Shown here: one piece after another, positions 25,924 to 34,864 of the stretch
Numbering within the stretch: position 1 is the first letter of the stretch
Layout: each line of letters begins with the position of its first letter
Source: Serratia odorifera
Lineage (GTDB): Bacteria > Pseudomonadota > Gammaproteobacteria > Enterobacterales > Enterobacteriaceae
Reading direction: 5' to 3'
Length of the DNA: 64,000 nucleotides
Assembly (NCBI RefSeq): GCF_900635445.1
Contig: NZ_LR134117.1
Coordinates: 2,728,001-2,792,000, forward strand
Notes under the pieces: model-generated
What the model was told of the DNA's origin: nothing
The model's input: the letters and a program-made list of their open reading frames with translations, nothing else
Database searches by the model: none
Program-made: the position numbers and the translations under genes

Positions 25924-27384
25924 TCGAGATTGAGCGCCAAATCGGGCGCTACGGTAGGGTAGCCGCGGCCGAGTGCCGCCTGAGCCTGCGCCGTTTGCGC
26001 CGCCTTCTTTTCCTTTTCCTGCAAATATCCCACCAGACTGACCTGATAACGGCGGATGTTTTCCACGTAGTTATACGCTTCGCGACCGCGCGCGTAGCCA
26101 TAGGTCAGCTGCGGGTAATAGCGTTTCTGGCTGAGCATCGGCAGGCGTTGTTTGACGTCAACCCAGCTATCCGGGTTGCCCTTTTGCATTTTTGTCAGTT
26201 TGCGCGCATCGAGCATGTGCCCCCAGCCCATATTGTACGCCGCCAGGGCAAACCATACGCGTTCGTCTTCCGGCACCGTGTCCGGCATTTTGTCCATCAG
26301 GCGTTGCAGATACAGGGCTCCGCCCCTGAATGCTTTCTTCCGGATCGAGACGGTCATTGACCCCCAGCCCATCTGCGGTGGCGCGGGTTAACATCATCAG
26401 GCCGCGCACGCCGGTTGGCGAGGTTGCCAGCGGGTTCCAATGAGACTCCTGATAGGCAATGGCGGCCAGCAGTTTCCAGTCGATGATATTGGCATACTTT
26501 TCAAACAGCGGCTGAAAGGTCGGCAACACCGAATCGATGGCCGACAGGAAGGTTTTGGTATCGACATAATCGAAACTGCCGACGTGACCAAGGTATTTCT
26601 CTTCCAGACGCGCCAGGGTACCGTCTTCTACCATTTGGCTGTAAAAATCGAGCAGAGCGGCGTACAGGCTGTCATCATTGCTGCGTTTCAGATACCAGGT
26701 GACCGGCTCTTCGTCGGTGGCGTCGAAGGCCACCGCCAACTGTGGATGGATGCGTTGCAGCAGCGCGATGGTCACCGAGTCGCCGAGGGTATAGTCCAAT
26801 TTGCCGTCGGCCACCCGTTCCAGCAGTTCTTTGGAGGTCAGGTCACTGGAGGATTGCCAGCCGAGATCGGGGAACTTGCCGTTTTTGAGCTGTTTTTAGC
26901 GTGCTGACGTGGGCAGAGCCGGAAGCCACTGCCAGCGTGCCTTTGAGATCGGCGAAGTTTTTCGGCCGCGGGCTGCCAAGGCGATACACCAGCTGCTGGG
27001 AACCGAGTAGTACGCCGGACCGGTGCGGGCACGGCTAAGGCGATCCTGATTGTAGATCAGGCCGGCGGCGAGGATATCGGCGTTGTCATCGTCCAGATCG
27101 TCGAACAGATCGTTAATGTTTTGATGCGGCAAAACCACCAGTTTCACCCCCAGATAGTTGGCAAAGCGCTTTGCCAGCTCGTAATCGAGGCCGCTCGGCC
27201 CCTGTGGCGTGGTGAAATAGGTTAATGGCGAATTTAACGTGCTGACGCGTAATTCGCCGCGGGACTTGATCTCTGCAAGTTGTCCGTCCTGGCCGCCCCG
27301 CCATGGGATGTTAGGCCACAGGGCTAGCGCCAGAAGCAGAGTGACAGTACCGACAAGGATGTAATTTATTTTTAGGCGTTTCAA
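25920..27384 (-). CDS. mltF: Membrane-bound lytic murein transglycosylase F (three frameshifts in this sequence)
   Basis: Cleaves peptidoglycan glycan strands to 1,6-anhydro products. Order: N-terminal membrane anchor (about residues 6-24), a solute-binding-protein-like domain, then an SLT catalytic domain with AYQESHWNP and YNMGWGHMLDAR. Three indels break it: one base missing near 26998-27002 (YYSV then QQLVYR), five T for four at 26893-26897, and four C for three at 26323-26326 (SIQGG then ALYLQRL). Corrected, it is about 487 residues, shorter at the C-terminus than E. coli (518). It is divergent from purL. Confidence 0.9.
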
Positions 27385-27550
27385 ATAGTTGTCTCTCGGC
27401 GATGCATGTCTGCCGCAGGCCGGAAAGGGTTTTTTGGTATGGTTATATCAACAGTATCGGGGCATTTTGCGTAACAAAACGCCAGCGTGCAACTTTATTG
27501 GCAATGTTATGACAATTCGTCGGTAAGAATACGATTTATCAATTATCGCC

Positions 27551-27566
27551 ACGCAAACGGTTTCGT
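27551..27566. promoter_or_regulatory. PurR box of purL
   Basis: ACGCAAACGGTTTCGT matches the PurR consensus (ACGCAAACGTTTTCGT) at 14 or more of 16 positions. It overlaps the -35 region of the promoter whose -10 is at 27584-27589, so purine-dependent repression of purL is expected. Confidence 0.9.
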
Positions 27567-27589
27567 CGGCGGCGTGGATTCTCTATAAT
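27561..27589 (+). promoter_or_regulatory. Sigma-70 promoter of purL
   Basis: A consensus TATAAT lies at 27584-27589. The -35 position, 17 bp upstream, falls in the PurR box and is weak (TTTCGT). Confidence 0.65.
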
Positions 27590-27662
27590 AGCGCGCGTTT
27601 TCCCCTGTTGCGCCCAATGAAGCACTGGAGTCAGTGGCTTCGAAGACGAGAGAACTTTGATT

Positions 27663-30600
27663 ATGGAAATACTGCGTGGTTCGCCCGCTTTGTCGGCTTT
27701 TCGTGTTACCAAACTGCTGTCCCGCTGCCAGGACGCACAACTTCCGGTCAGTGATATCTATGCCGAGTACGTCCACTTTGCCGATGTTAGCGCACCGCTA
27801 AGTGCCGAAGAACATGGCAAGCTCACGCGCTTGCTCAAGTACGGTCCTTCTCTCGCCGAACACGCTCCGGGAGGGACGCCTGCTGTTGGTAACGCCGCGT
27901 CCGGGCACCATTTCCCCCTGGTCATCCAAAGCCACCGACATTGCCCATAACTGCGGCTTGTCGCAGGTTGAACGCCTGGAGCGCGGTCTGGCGTTTTACG
28001 TCACGGCGCCGGCGTTGAGCGAAGCGCAATGGCAGCAACTGGCCGCATTGCTGCACGATCGCCATGATGGAAACCGTGTTCAGCGATCTGCAACAGGCGG
28101 AAAAACTGTTTGCTCACCACCAGCCAGCGCCGTATCAGGCGGTGGACGTGCTGGGGGAAGGACGCAGTGCGCTGGAAAAGGCGGAATGTCAAACTGGGCC
28201 TGGCGCTGGCCCAGGACGAAATTGACTACCTGCTGAATGCATTTACCGGTTTGGGGCGCAACCCGACGGACATCGAACTGTATATGTTTTGCACAGGCCA
28301 ACTCTGAGCACTGTCGCCACAAGATTTTCAACGCCGACTGGATCATAGACGGCGAACAGCAGCCTAAATCGCTGTTCAAGATGATCAAAAACACCTTCGA
28401 ACATACGCCGGACTACGTGCTGTCAGCGTATAAAGACAACGCCGCGGTGATGGAAGGCTCGCAGGTCGGGCGCTTCTTCGCTGCGCCGCAAAACGGCCAA
28501 TATGATTATCATCAGGAAGATACGCACATTCTGATGAAGGTTGAAACCCATAACCACCCGACGGCGATTTCTCCTTGGCCGGGCGCTGCCACCGGTTCCG
28601 GCGGCGAAATCCGCGACGAGGGTGCCACCGGCCGGGGGTGCCAAGCCGAAGGCCGGTCTGGTGGGCTTCTCGGTATCCAACCTGCGCATTCCTGGTTTTG
28701 AACAGCCGTGGGAACAGGATTTCGGCAAGCCGGATCGCATCGTCAGCGCATTGGATATCATGACTGAAGGCCCACTGGGCGGGGCGGCGTTTAATAACGA
28801 ATTCGGCCGTCCGGCGCTGCTCGGTTACTTCCGTACCTATGAAGAGCAGGTCAATAGCCACAACGGCGTTGAACTGCGTGGCTACCACAAGCCAATCATG
28901 CTGGCGGGCGGTATCGGCAACATTCGCGCCGATCACGTGCAGAAAGGCGAAATTACCGTTGGCGCCAAGCTGGTGGTACTGGGTGGCCCGGCAATGAATA
29001 TCGGTCTGGGCGGCGGTGCGGCATCGTCAATGGATTCCGGCCAATCCGACGCCGATCTGGATTTTGCCTCGGTACAGCGTGACAACCCGGAAATGGAGCG
29101 TCGTTGCCAAGAGGTCATCGACCGTTGCTGGCAACTGGGCGCCGACAACCCGATTCTGTTTATCCACGACGTGGGCGCTGGCGGTCTGTCCAACGCCATG
29201 CCGGAACTGGTGAGCGACGGCGGCCGCGGTGGCCGTTTCGAACTGCGTGACATCCTTAACGATGAGCCGGGCATGAGCCCGCTGGAAGTGTGGTGTAACG
29301 AATCGCAGGAACGCTATGTCATGGCGATTGCGCCGGCACAGATGGCGCAGTTTGACGAAATTTGCCGCCGTGAACGTGCGCCGTACGCGGTGATCGGCGA
29401 AGCAACCGAAGAACGCCACCTGACGCTGAACGATGATCATTTTGATAACCAGCCGATCGATATGCCGCTGGACGTGCTGCTTGGCAAAACGCCAAAAATG
29501 ACCCGCGACGTCACGCGTCTGCAGGCCAAGGGCGAGCCGGTGCTGCGCGATGGTATCAGCGTGGCTGACGCGGTGAAACGCGTGCTGCACTTGCCGGCTG
29601 TTGCAGAGAAAACCTTCCTGATCACCATTGGCGACCGTACCGTGACCGGTATGGTGGCGCGCGATCAGATGGTAGGCCCATGGCAGATCCCGGTGGCAGA
29701 TTGCGCGGTAACCACCGCCAGCCTCGACAGCTACTATGGTGAAGCGATGTCTCTTGGCGAACGTGCGCCGGTGGCGCTGCTGGACTTTGCCGCTTCGGGC
29801 CGTCTGGCGGTGGGCGAAGCGCTGACCAACCTGGCGGCGACGAACATTGGCTCCCTCAAACGCGTGAAGCTTTCCGCCAACTGGATGGCCGCAGCCGGCC
29901 ACCCAGGGGAAGATGCCGGCCTGTATGAGGCGGTAAAAGCGGTGGGCGAGGAACTGTGTCCGGCGTTGGGCATCACGATCCCGGTGGGGAAAGATTCGAT
30001 GTCGATGAAAACCCGCTGGCAGGAAGGTAATGAGCAACGCGAGATGACCTCACCGCTGTCGCTGGTGATCACCGCCTTTGCCCGGGTAGAAGACGTTCGC
30101 CATACCGTGACGCCACAGCTGCGTACCGACCAGGGCGACACCGAGCTGTTGCTGATTGACCTCGGTAACGGCCACAACGCGCTGGGGGCAACCGCACTGG
30201 CACAGGTTTACCGCCAGTTGGGCGACCAACCGGCGGACGTGCGCAGCGCTGAGCAACTGGCCGGTTTCTTCAATGCGATGCAACAGCTGGTAGCGGATCG
30301 TGCGTTGCTGGCTTACCACGACCGTTCCGATGGCGGTTTGCTGGTCACGCTGGCGGAAATGGCCTTTGCCGGTCACTGCGGCGTGGCGGTGGATATCCAG
30401 GCGCTGGGCGCGGATGCGCTGGCGGCGCTGTTCAATGAAGAACTGGGGGCGGTGATTCAGGTCAGCGCCGAACGCCGGGCTGCGGTGCAACAGATTTTTG
30501 CCCAGCATGGCCTGAGCGACAATGTGCATCATATCGGCCGGGTTCAGGCTGGCGATCGCTTCGTCATAACCCAGGGCGATAAACCGGTCTATAGCGAAAG

Positions 30601-31558
30601 CCGCAGCACGCTGCGCACCTGGTGGGCGGAAACCACCTGGCAAATGCAACGCCTGCGCGATAACCCTGACTGTGCCGATCAGGAACATCAGGCCAAACAG
30701 GATGAACGCGATCCGGGGCTGAACGTCAAATTGACGTTTGCGCCGCAAGAGGACATCGCGGCACCTTATATTGCCAAGGGCGCGCGGCCGAAAGTCGCGG
30801 TGCTGCGTGAGCAGGGCGTCAACTCCCACGTTGAAATGGCGGCGGCGTTCCACCGCGCAGGTTTTGACGCCATCGACGTGCATATGAGCGATTTGCTGAC
30901 GGGGCGTCGCGATCTGCAGGACTTCCATACGCTGGTAGCCTGTGGTGGTTTCTCATATGGTGACGTACTGGGTGCTGGCGAGGGCTGGGCGAAGTCGATT
31001 CTGTTCAACCCGCGCGTACGTGACGAGTTTGAAGCTTTCTTCCACCGTCCGCAGACGCTGGCGCTGGGCGTGTGTAACGGCTGCCAGATGATGTCCAACC
31101 TGCGTGAGCTGATCCCCGGTGCCGAACAGTGGCCGCGCTTCGTACGCAACCTGTCGGATCGCTTCGAAGCACGCTTTAGCCTGGTCGAAGTGGCGGCCAG
31201 CCCGTCGCTGTTTATGCAGGGCATGGCCGGTTCGCGGATGCCGATTGCGGTGTCGCATGGCGAAGGGCATGTTGAAGTCCGTGATGCGGCGCATTTGGCC
31301 GCGTTGGAAAGTCAGGGACTGGTGGCATTGCGCTTCGTCAACAATGCCGGCCAGGTCACGGAAGCCTACCCGGCCAACCCGAACGGCTCGCCAAACGGCA
31401 TTACCGCTGTGACCAGCGCCAGCGGGCGTGCGACGGTGATGATGCCGCATCCGGAGCGGGTATTCCGTACCGTCAGCAACTCCTGGCACCCGGAAGAGTG
31501 GGGTGAAGACAGCCCGTGGATGCGCATGTTCCGCAATGCGCGCCAGCAACTGGGTTAA
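27663..31558 (+). CDS. purL: Phosphoribosylformylglycinamidine synthase (five frameshifts near the 5' end)
   Basis: Converts FGAR and glutamine to FGAM in purine synthesis. Corrected length is 1296 residues (E. coli 1295). Five single-base insertions occur in the first 980 bases: 27873-27875 (GGG for GG), 28062-28063 (GCCATG for GCATG), 28183-28184 (GG for G), 28287-28290 (TTTT for TTT), and 28634-28638 (five G for four). After 28640 the frame is intact to the end. The ATP-binding part has ETHNHPTAISP; the C-terminal glutaminase has GVCNGCQMMSNL (nucleophile Cys) and MMPHPERVFR. Controlled by PurR; divergent from mltF. Confidence 0.95.
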
Positions 31559-31565
31559 TGTCTCA

Positions 31566-31583
31566 GGGGCCGTTCCCGGCCCC
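31566..31583 (+). terminator. Stem-loop 1 after purL
   Basis: GGGGCCG, loop TTCC, CGGCCCC, 8 bases after the purL stop. Very stable but without a U-tail; it may protect the 3' end or act with the next stem-loop. Confidence 0.5.
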
Positions 31584-31587
31584 GGTT

Positions 31588-31623
31588 ACCGACACCTTGG
31601 CCAATGGATGCCTGGGTGTCGGT
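31588..31623 (+). other. Stem-loop 2 after purL
   Basis: ACCGACACC and GGTGTCGGT form a perfect 9-bp stem around an 18-base loop that itself contains TTGGCCAA. It follows stem-loop 1 by four bases. Its function is unknown; it may be part of the purL 3' end. Confidence 0.45.
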
Positions 31624-31794
31624 TCCTCCAGTTAAAATGTGCAACCAGACCCCAGACCCCAGCTTATCGCGGCGGAGTGGCTGAGCTGTCGGCGTCACCA
31701 GACGTCCTCTCTCGGCTTGTTCGATGCGGCAAGGTACCGGCCAGTAAACTCGCCAGTCGCGCTTAATCTGCTGATTCTCGCCAAAATTGCAGAC

Positions 31795-31812
31795 TGTCGG
31801 TTATTCGCGACA
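31795..31812. promoter_or_regulatory. GlrR box 1 (glmY)
   Basis: TGTC-N10-GACA, the exact consensus of GlrR activator sites described for enterobacterial glmY. Confidence 0.85.
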
Positions 31813-31826
31813 AACCTTATTAAGGA

Positions 31827-31844
31827 TGTCGCTAAAAGGTGACA
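31827..31844. promoter_or_regulatory. GlrR box 2 (glmY)
   Basis: TGTC-N10-GACA; centre 32 bp (three turns) from box 1, so both face the same side of the helix. Confidence 0.85.
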
Positions 31845-31846
31845 TC

Positions 31847-31859
31847 TAACCTATTGATT
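31847..31859 (-). promoter_or_regulatory. IHF site in the glmY promoter
   Basis: On the minus strand the site reads AATCAA-TAGG-TTA, an exact match to WATCAA-N4-TTR. It lies between GlrR boxes 2 and 3; DNA bending there would bring GlrR to the sigma-54 polymerase. Confidence 0.7.
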
Positions 31860-31889
31860 TATAATGATAGTAAATAAATTGACTTAGGT

Positions 31890-31907
31890 TGTCGTGTTTT
31901 GGCGACA
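31890..31907. promoter_or_regulatory. GlrR box 3 (glmY)
   Basis: TGTC-N10-GACA; centre 63 bp (six turns) from box 2 and about 143 bp upstream of the predicted glmY start, the usual range for a bacterial enhancer. Confidence 0.85.
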
Positions 31908-32014
31908 GCCTGGTGAATTTACGCACAGCATTGCCGGGTGAAAACACCCTTTAAATAAGGATGCTTGTTAATAAATCGTTTTAAATCAGTTGAATATAAA
32001 AATATTTGAAAAGT

Positions 32015-32030
32015 TGGCACACATAATGCA
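32015..32030 (+). promoter_or_regulatory. Sigma-54 promoter of glmY
   Basis: TGGCAC-N5-ATGCA matches the RpoN consensus TGGCAC-N5-TTGCA with one change, with GG at -24 and GC at -12 correctly spaced. It predicts a start at about 32041-32042. Confidence 0.85.
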
Positions 32031-32041
32031 TGATACTTGTC

Positions 32042-32225
32042 AGTTGCTCATTCAACTTTTTATGATGGCCGGTAAATAAACCGAATCCATGCCTCATAAG
32101 CCTCCGAATGATGCCAAAGAAATGGTGCCTATCGTCCAACCAAACCGATAACAGACGCGCAAGCGACTTTATCAAGCATCGGGCGACACGTGGAGTGAGG
32201 CACCGCCTGTATCCAACTGTGATGA
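32042..32225 (+). ncRNA. glmY: Small RNA GlmY
   Basis: GlmY titrates the adaptor RapZ so that GlmZ can activate glmS translation when glucosamine 6-phosphate is low. The predicted transcript starts with AGTTGCTCATTCAACT, a hairpin like the start of E. coli GlmY (AGTGGCTCATTCACC). A second hairpin follows (ATGG-C-CGGT ... ACCG-AAT-CCAT, about 32062-32092). It lies between purL and glrK as in E. coli and has the full sigma-54/GlrR/IHF promoter. The 3' end is a guess from the E. coli length (184); no U-run terminator is visible there. Confidence 0.78.
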
Positions 32226-32569
32226 AACGTTCATCAATATCGGATACATCTGGATGCTATTCGTCCCATTCGATGCCAGCCTGCGGGCTACATCACCCTG
32301 GGGACGAGGCTTAAGGGCATCCACATATTCCTTGCGATGGGGCAGTTTTGCCCCAACGTCACTGCTCCAGTCCTCTTCTTACGTCCGTCTGTTTGCCGCC
32401 CTGCAATCCCCCTGTTTACCGATTTACCTGCGTGAAAGCGGTGTGGCGCGTTGCCTGGCGCTGTTTTGCATTGCAATCCATTTTGCGCCGTGCATGCAGG
32501 ATTATCCACCTACAGGCTTTTTTCTTGCCGGCGACTCGGTTAGCATCAGGGCAGACAAGGGACAATGAG
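32226..32569. other. Region between glmY and glrK
   Basis: No gene was recognised. It contains a nested hairpin beginning just before it (TGTATCC ... GGATACA with inner GATGAA/TTCATC, about 32210-32248) that may be the glmY 3' end, and a perfect 7-bp hairpin TGGGGCA/TGCCCCA at 32338-32355 without a U-tail. The glrK promoter must lie here but has no clear consensus. Confidence 0.45.
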
Positions 32570-34006
32570 ATGATTTCGTTGAAAAGATGGCGTTTATTCC
32601 CCCGCTCGCTGCGCCAATTGGTGCTGATGGCGTTTCTGCTGGTGTTACTGCCATTGCTGGTATTGGCATATCAAGCCTATCAAAGTCTGAATCATCTCAG
32701 CTCGCAGGCGGCCGATATCAACCGCACCACGCTGGTGGATGCCCGCCGCAGTGAGGCGATGACCAGCGTGGCGCTGGAAATGGAGCGCAGCTATCGTCAG
32801 TATTGTGTGCTGGTTGACCCGACGCTGGAACGCCTGTATCAAAATCAGCGCAAACAATATTCTCAAATGCTTGATGCCCATGCCCCGATCCTGCCGGATG
32901 AACGCTATTATCAGACGTTGCGCGATCTGCTGACGCAACTGGCGACCATCAAATGCCAAAGCAGCGGCCCCGATAAAGAAACCTCGACCCTGCTGGAGTC
33001 GTTCTCGCGTTCCAATGCCGAAATGGTGCAGGCGACGCGTGCAGTGGTGTACTCGCGCGGTCAGCAACTGCAGCAGGCGATTGCCGAACGCGGGCAGTTT
33101 TTCGGCTGGCAGGCGCTGTTGCTGTTTCTGGTCAGCGTGCTGTTGGTGGTGCTGTTCACCCGCATGATTATTGGGCCGGTAAAGGCGGTTGAGCAGATGA
33201 TTAACCGCCTGGGCGAAGGCCGTGCGCTGGGCTCGGCGGCATCGTTCAAAGGGCCGCGCGAACTGCGCTCGTTGGCACAGCGGATCATCTGGCTGAGCGA
33301 GCGGCTGGCATGGCTGGAATCGCAGCGTCATGAGTTCCTGCGCCATATTTCCCATGAACTGAAAACGCCGTTGGCCAGCATGCGTGAAGGCACCGAACTG
33401 TTGGCGGACGAAGTGGCGGGGCCGCTGACCTCCGATCAAAAAGAAGTGGTGACCATTCTCGATCACAGCAGTCGCCATCTGCAGCAGTTGATCGAGCAAT
33501 TGCTCGACTACAATCGTAAGCTGGCGGATGGGCCGGCCGAGCATGAAAACGTCGAGCTGAGCGAGATGGTCGAGATGGTGGTGGCGGCCCATAGTCTGCC
33601 GGCGAGAGCCAAGATGATCCGCACCGACATACAGCTTGATGCCGAAATTTGCTGGGCAGAGCCTACGCTATTAATGCGCGTGCTGGATAATCTCTATTCC
33701 AATGCGGTGCACTACGGCAAGGAATCCGGTAACATTTGGATTCGTAGCCGCCAAATTGGGCAACGGGTGCAGATTGACGTCGCCAACACTGGCACGCCAA
33801 TCCCCGAAACCGAACAAACCATGATTTTCGAGCCTTTTTTCCAAGGTAGTCAGCAGCGGAAAGGGGCGGTAAAAGGAAGCGGGCTCGGCCTGAGTATCGC
33901 ACAAGATTGTATCCGCCGGATGCGCGGCGAATTGCAGTTGGTCAACGTCGATGACGCTGATGTCTGCTTCCGAATTGAATTGCCATTAACCGCCGAGAAT
34001 GAATAA
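32570..34006 (+). CDS. glrK: Two-component sensor histidine kinase GlrK (QseE)
   Basis: Inner-membrane kinase that phosphorylates GlrR. It is 478 residues from ATG at 32570 (E. coli 475); the frame is open upstream, but MISLKRWRLFPRSLRQLV aligns with the E. coli start. First helix about 14-36, periplasmic domain, second helix about 183-203, HAMP, HisKA with HISHELKTPL (phosphorylated His near residue 260), and HATPase with NLYSNAVHY and GSGLGLSIA. It heads glrK-qseG-glrR, downstream of the glmY gene that the system controls. Confidence 0.96.
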   Translation: MISLKRWRLFPRSLRQLVLMAFLLVLLPLLVLAYQAYQSLNHLSSQAADINRTTLVDARRSEAMTSVALEMERSYRQYCVLVDPTLERLYQNQRKQYSQMLDAHAPILPDERYYQTLRDLLTQLATIKCQSSGPDKETSTLLESFSRSNAEMVQATRAVVYSRGQQLQQAIAERGQFFGWQALLLFLVSVLLVVLFTRMIIGPVKAVEQMINRLGEGRALGSAASFKGPRELRSLAQRIIWLSERLAWLESQRHEFLRHISHELKTPLASMREGTELLADEVAGPLTSDQKEVVTILDHSSRHLQQLIEQLLDYNRKLADGPAEHENVELSEMVEMVVAAHSLPARAKMIRTDIQLDAEICWAEPTLLMRVLDNLYSNAVHYGKESGNIWIRSRQIGQRVQIDVANTGTPIPETEQTMIFEPFFQGSQQRKGAVKGSGLGLSIAQDCIRRMRGELQLVNVDDADVCFRIELPLTAENE

Positions 34007-34009
34007 ATA

Positions 34010-34864
34010 ATGTACATATGGCCACAACGCGCTCGTCTGACCCAGATCGAACGTTCCCCGCGCGCTACTGCGCGCGCACCGCTCGGCAAGCGTCCACTTT
34101 CTTTTCTGGGCACGCTTCTTTTTGCCCCGTTTTTGTTAGCCGGCTGCGCCGATCGCGCCGTCAGCAGCGGTCTCGAGCCGCAGCAGCAGGAAGCGATTCC
34201 TGATAGCAAAGTTGTCGACTACCGTATCGCACCGTGCGATACCCTGTGGCAGCTCAACGACAAGGATGCGCTGGACAATTCCCTATACTGGCTGCGTGCC
34301 ATGGACTGTGCCGATCGGATCGGTTCCACCCAGGCACGTACCCTGGCAAAAACCCTTCCCGGCACCGCCTGGGATGGCATGTTCAAGCAAAGCATCCTGT
34401 TGGGCAGCGCCGAACCGACGTCGGCGGAACGTCGCCAGATGATCGATCGTCTGAACCACTACCGCCTGGACTTCCCGAGTACGCTGCGGCCGCTGCTGCA
34501 ATTGTGGCGTCAACAGCAGGTGCTGCAAATTTCGCTGTTCGATGAACGAGCCCGCTATCAGCATCTGCAAGAGGCAACCGACAGCCAGATTGATACGCTG
34601 CGCCAAAGCCAGGCTCGGCTGCAAAGCCAACTGCAGGACACCTCACGCAAGTTGGAAAACCTGACGGATATCGAGCGTCAACTCTCTTCCCGTAAGCAAA
34701 TGCAGGGTGAGATCCCCGATAATGCCGCCAGTCAGGCCAAGCCGAGCGCTACGGCCAAACCGGCCGAGCCGGAAGGCGCAACGGAAAAGGGCACCGCGCT
34801 GCCGGTTGAACCGGAAGACACTTATGCGCCGCCACCTGCCAATAAGGAGCCTAAAGCGCAATGA
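34010..34864 (+). CDS. qseG: Outer-membrane lipoprotein QseG
   Basis: Lipoprotein that interacts with and modulates the GlrK/QseE sensor (E. coli YfhG/QseG, 237 residues). Here it is 284 residues. The lipobox LLAGC puts the lipidated Cys at residue 46, after an unusually long basic n-region of about 30 residues. A helical middle with a Gln-rich coiled coil (about 185-235, RKLENLTDIERQLSSRKQ) is conserved. The C-terminal Pro/Glu-rich tail is longer than in E. coli. It starts 3 bp after glrK and overlaps the glrR start by four bases. Confidence 0.93.
   Translation: MYIWPQRARLTQIERSPRATARAPLGKRPLSFLGTLLFAPFLLAGCADRAVSSGLEPQQQEAIPDSKVVDYRIAPCDTLWQLNDKDALDNSLYWLRAMDCADRIGSTQARTLAKTLPGTAWDGMFKQSILLGSAEPTSAERRQMIDRLNHYRLDFPSTLRPLLQLWRQQQVLQISLFDERARYQHLQEATDSQIDTLRQSQARLQSQLQDTSRKLENLTDIERQLSSRKQMQGEIPDNAASQAKPSATAKPAEPEGATEKGTALPVEPEDTYAPPPANKEPKAQ

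Larger units (their letters stand above)
31624..32041. other. Regulatory region of glmY
   Basis: Non-coding. The first 170 bases have no recognisable content apart from a short AGACCCC tandem repeat near 31647. From 31795 it holds three GlrR boxes, a consensus IHF site and a sigma-54 promoter, and it becomes AT-rich (bendable) between the boxes and the promoter. Confidence 0.7.

Noticed and set aside
31672..31705. tRNA-Ser-like stretch (GGAGTGGCTGAG)
   Set aside because: Only the D-arm region looks similar; no anticodon arm, T-arm or CCA end can be folded after it.
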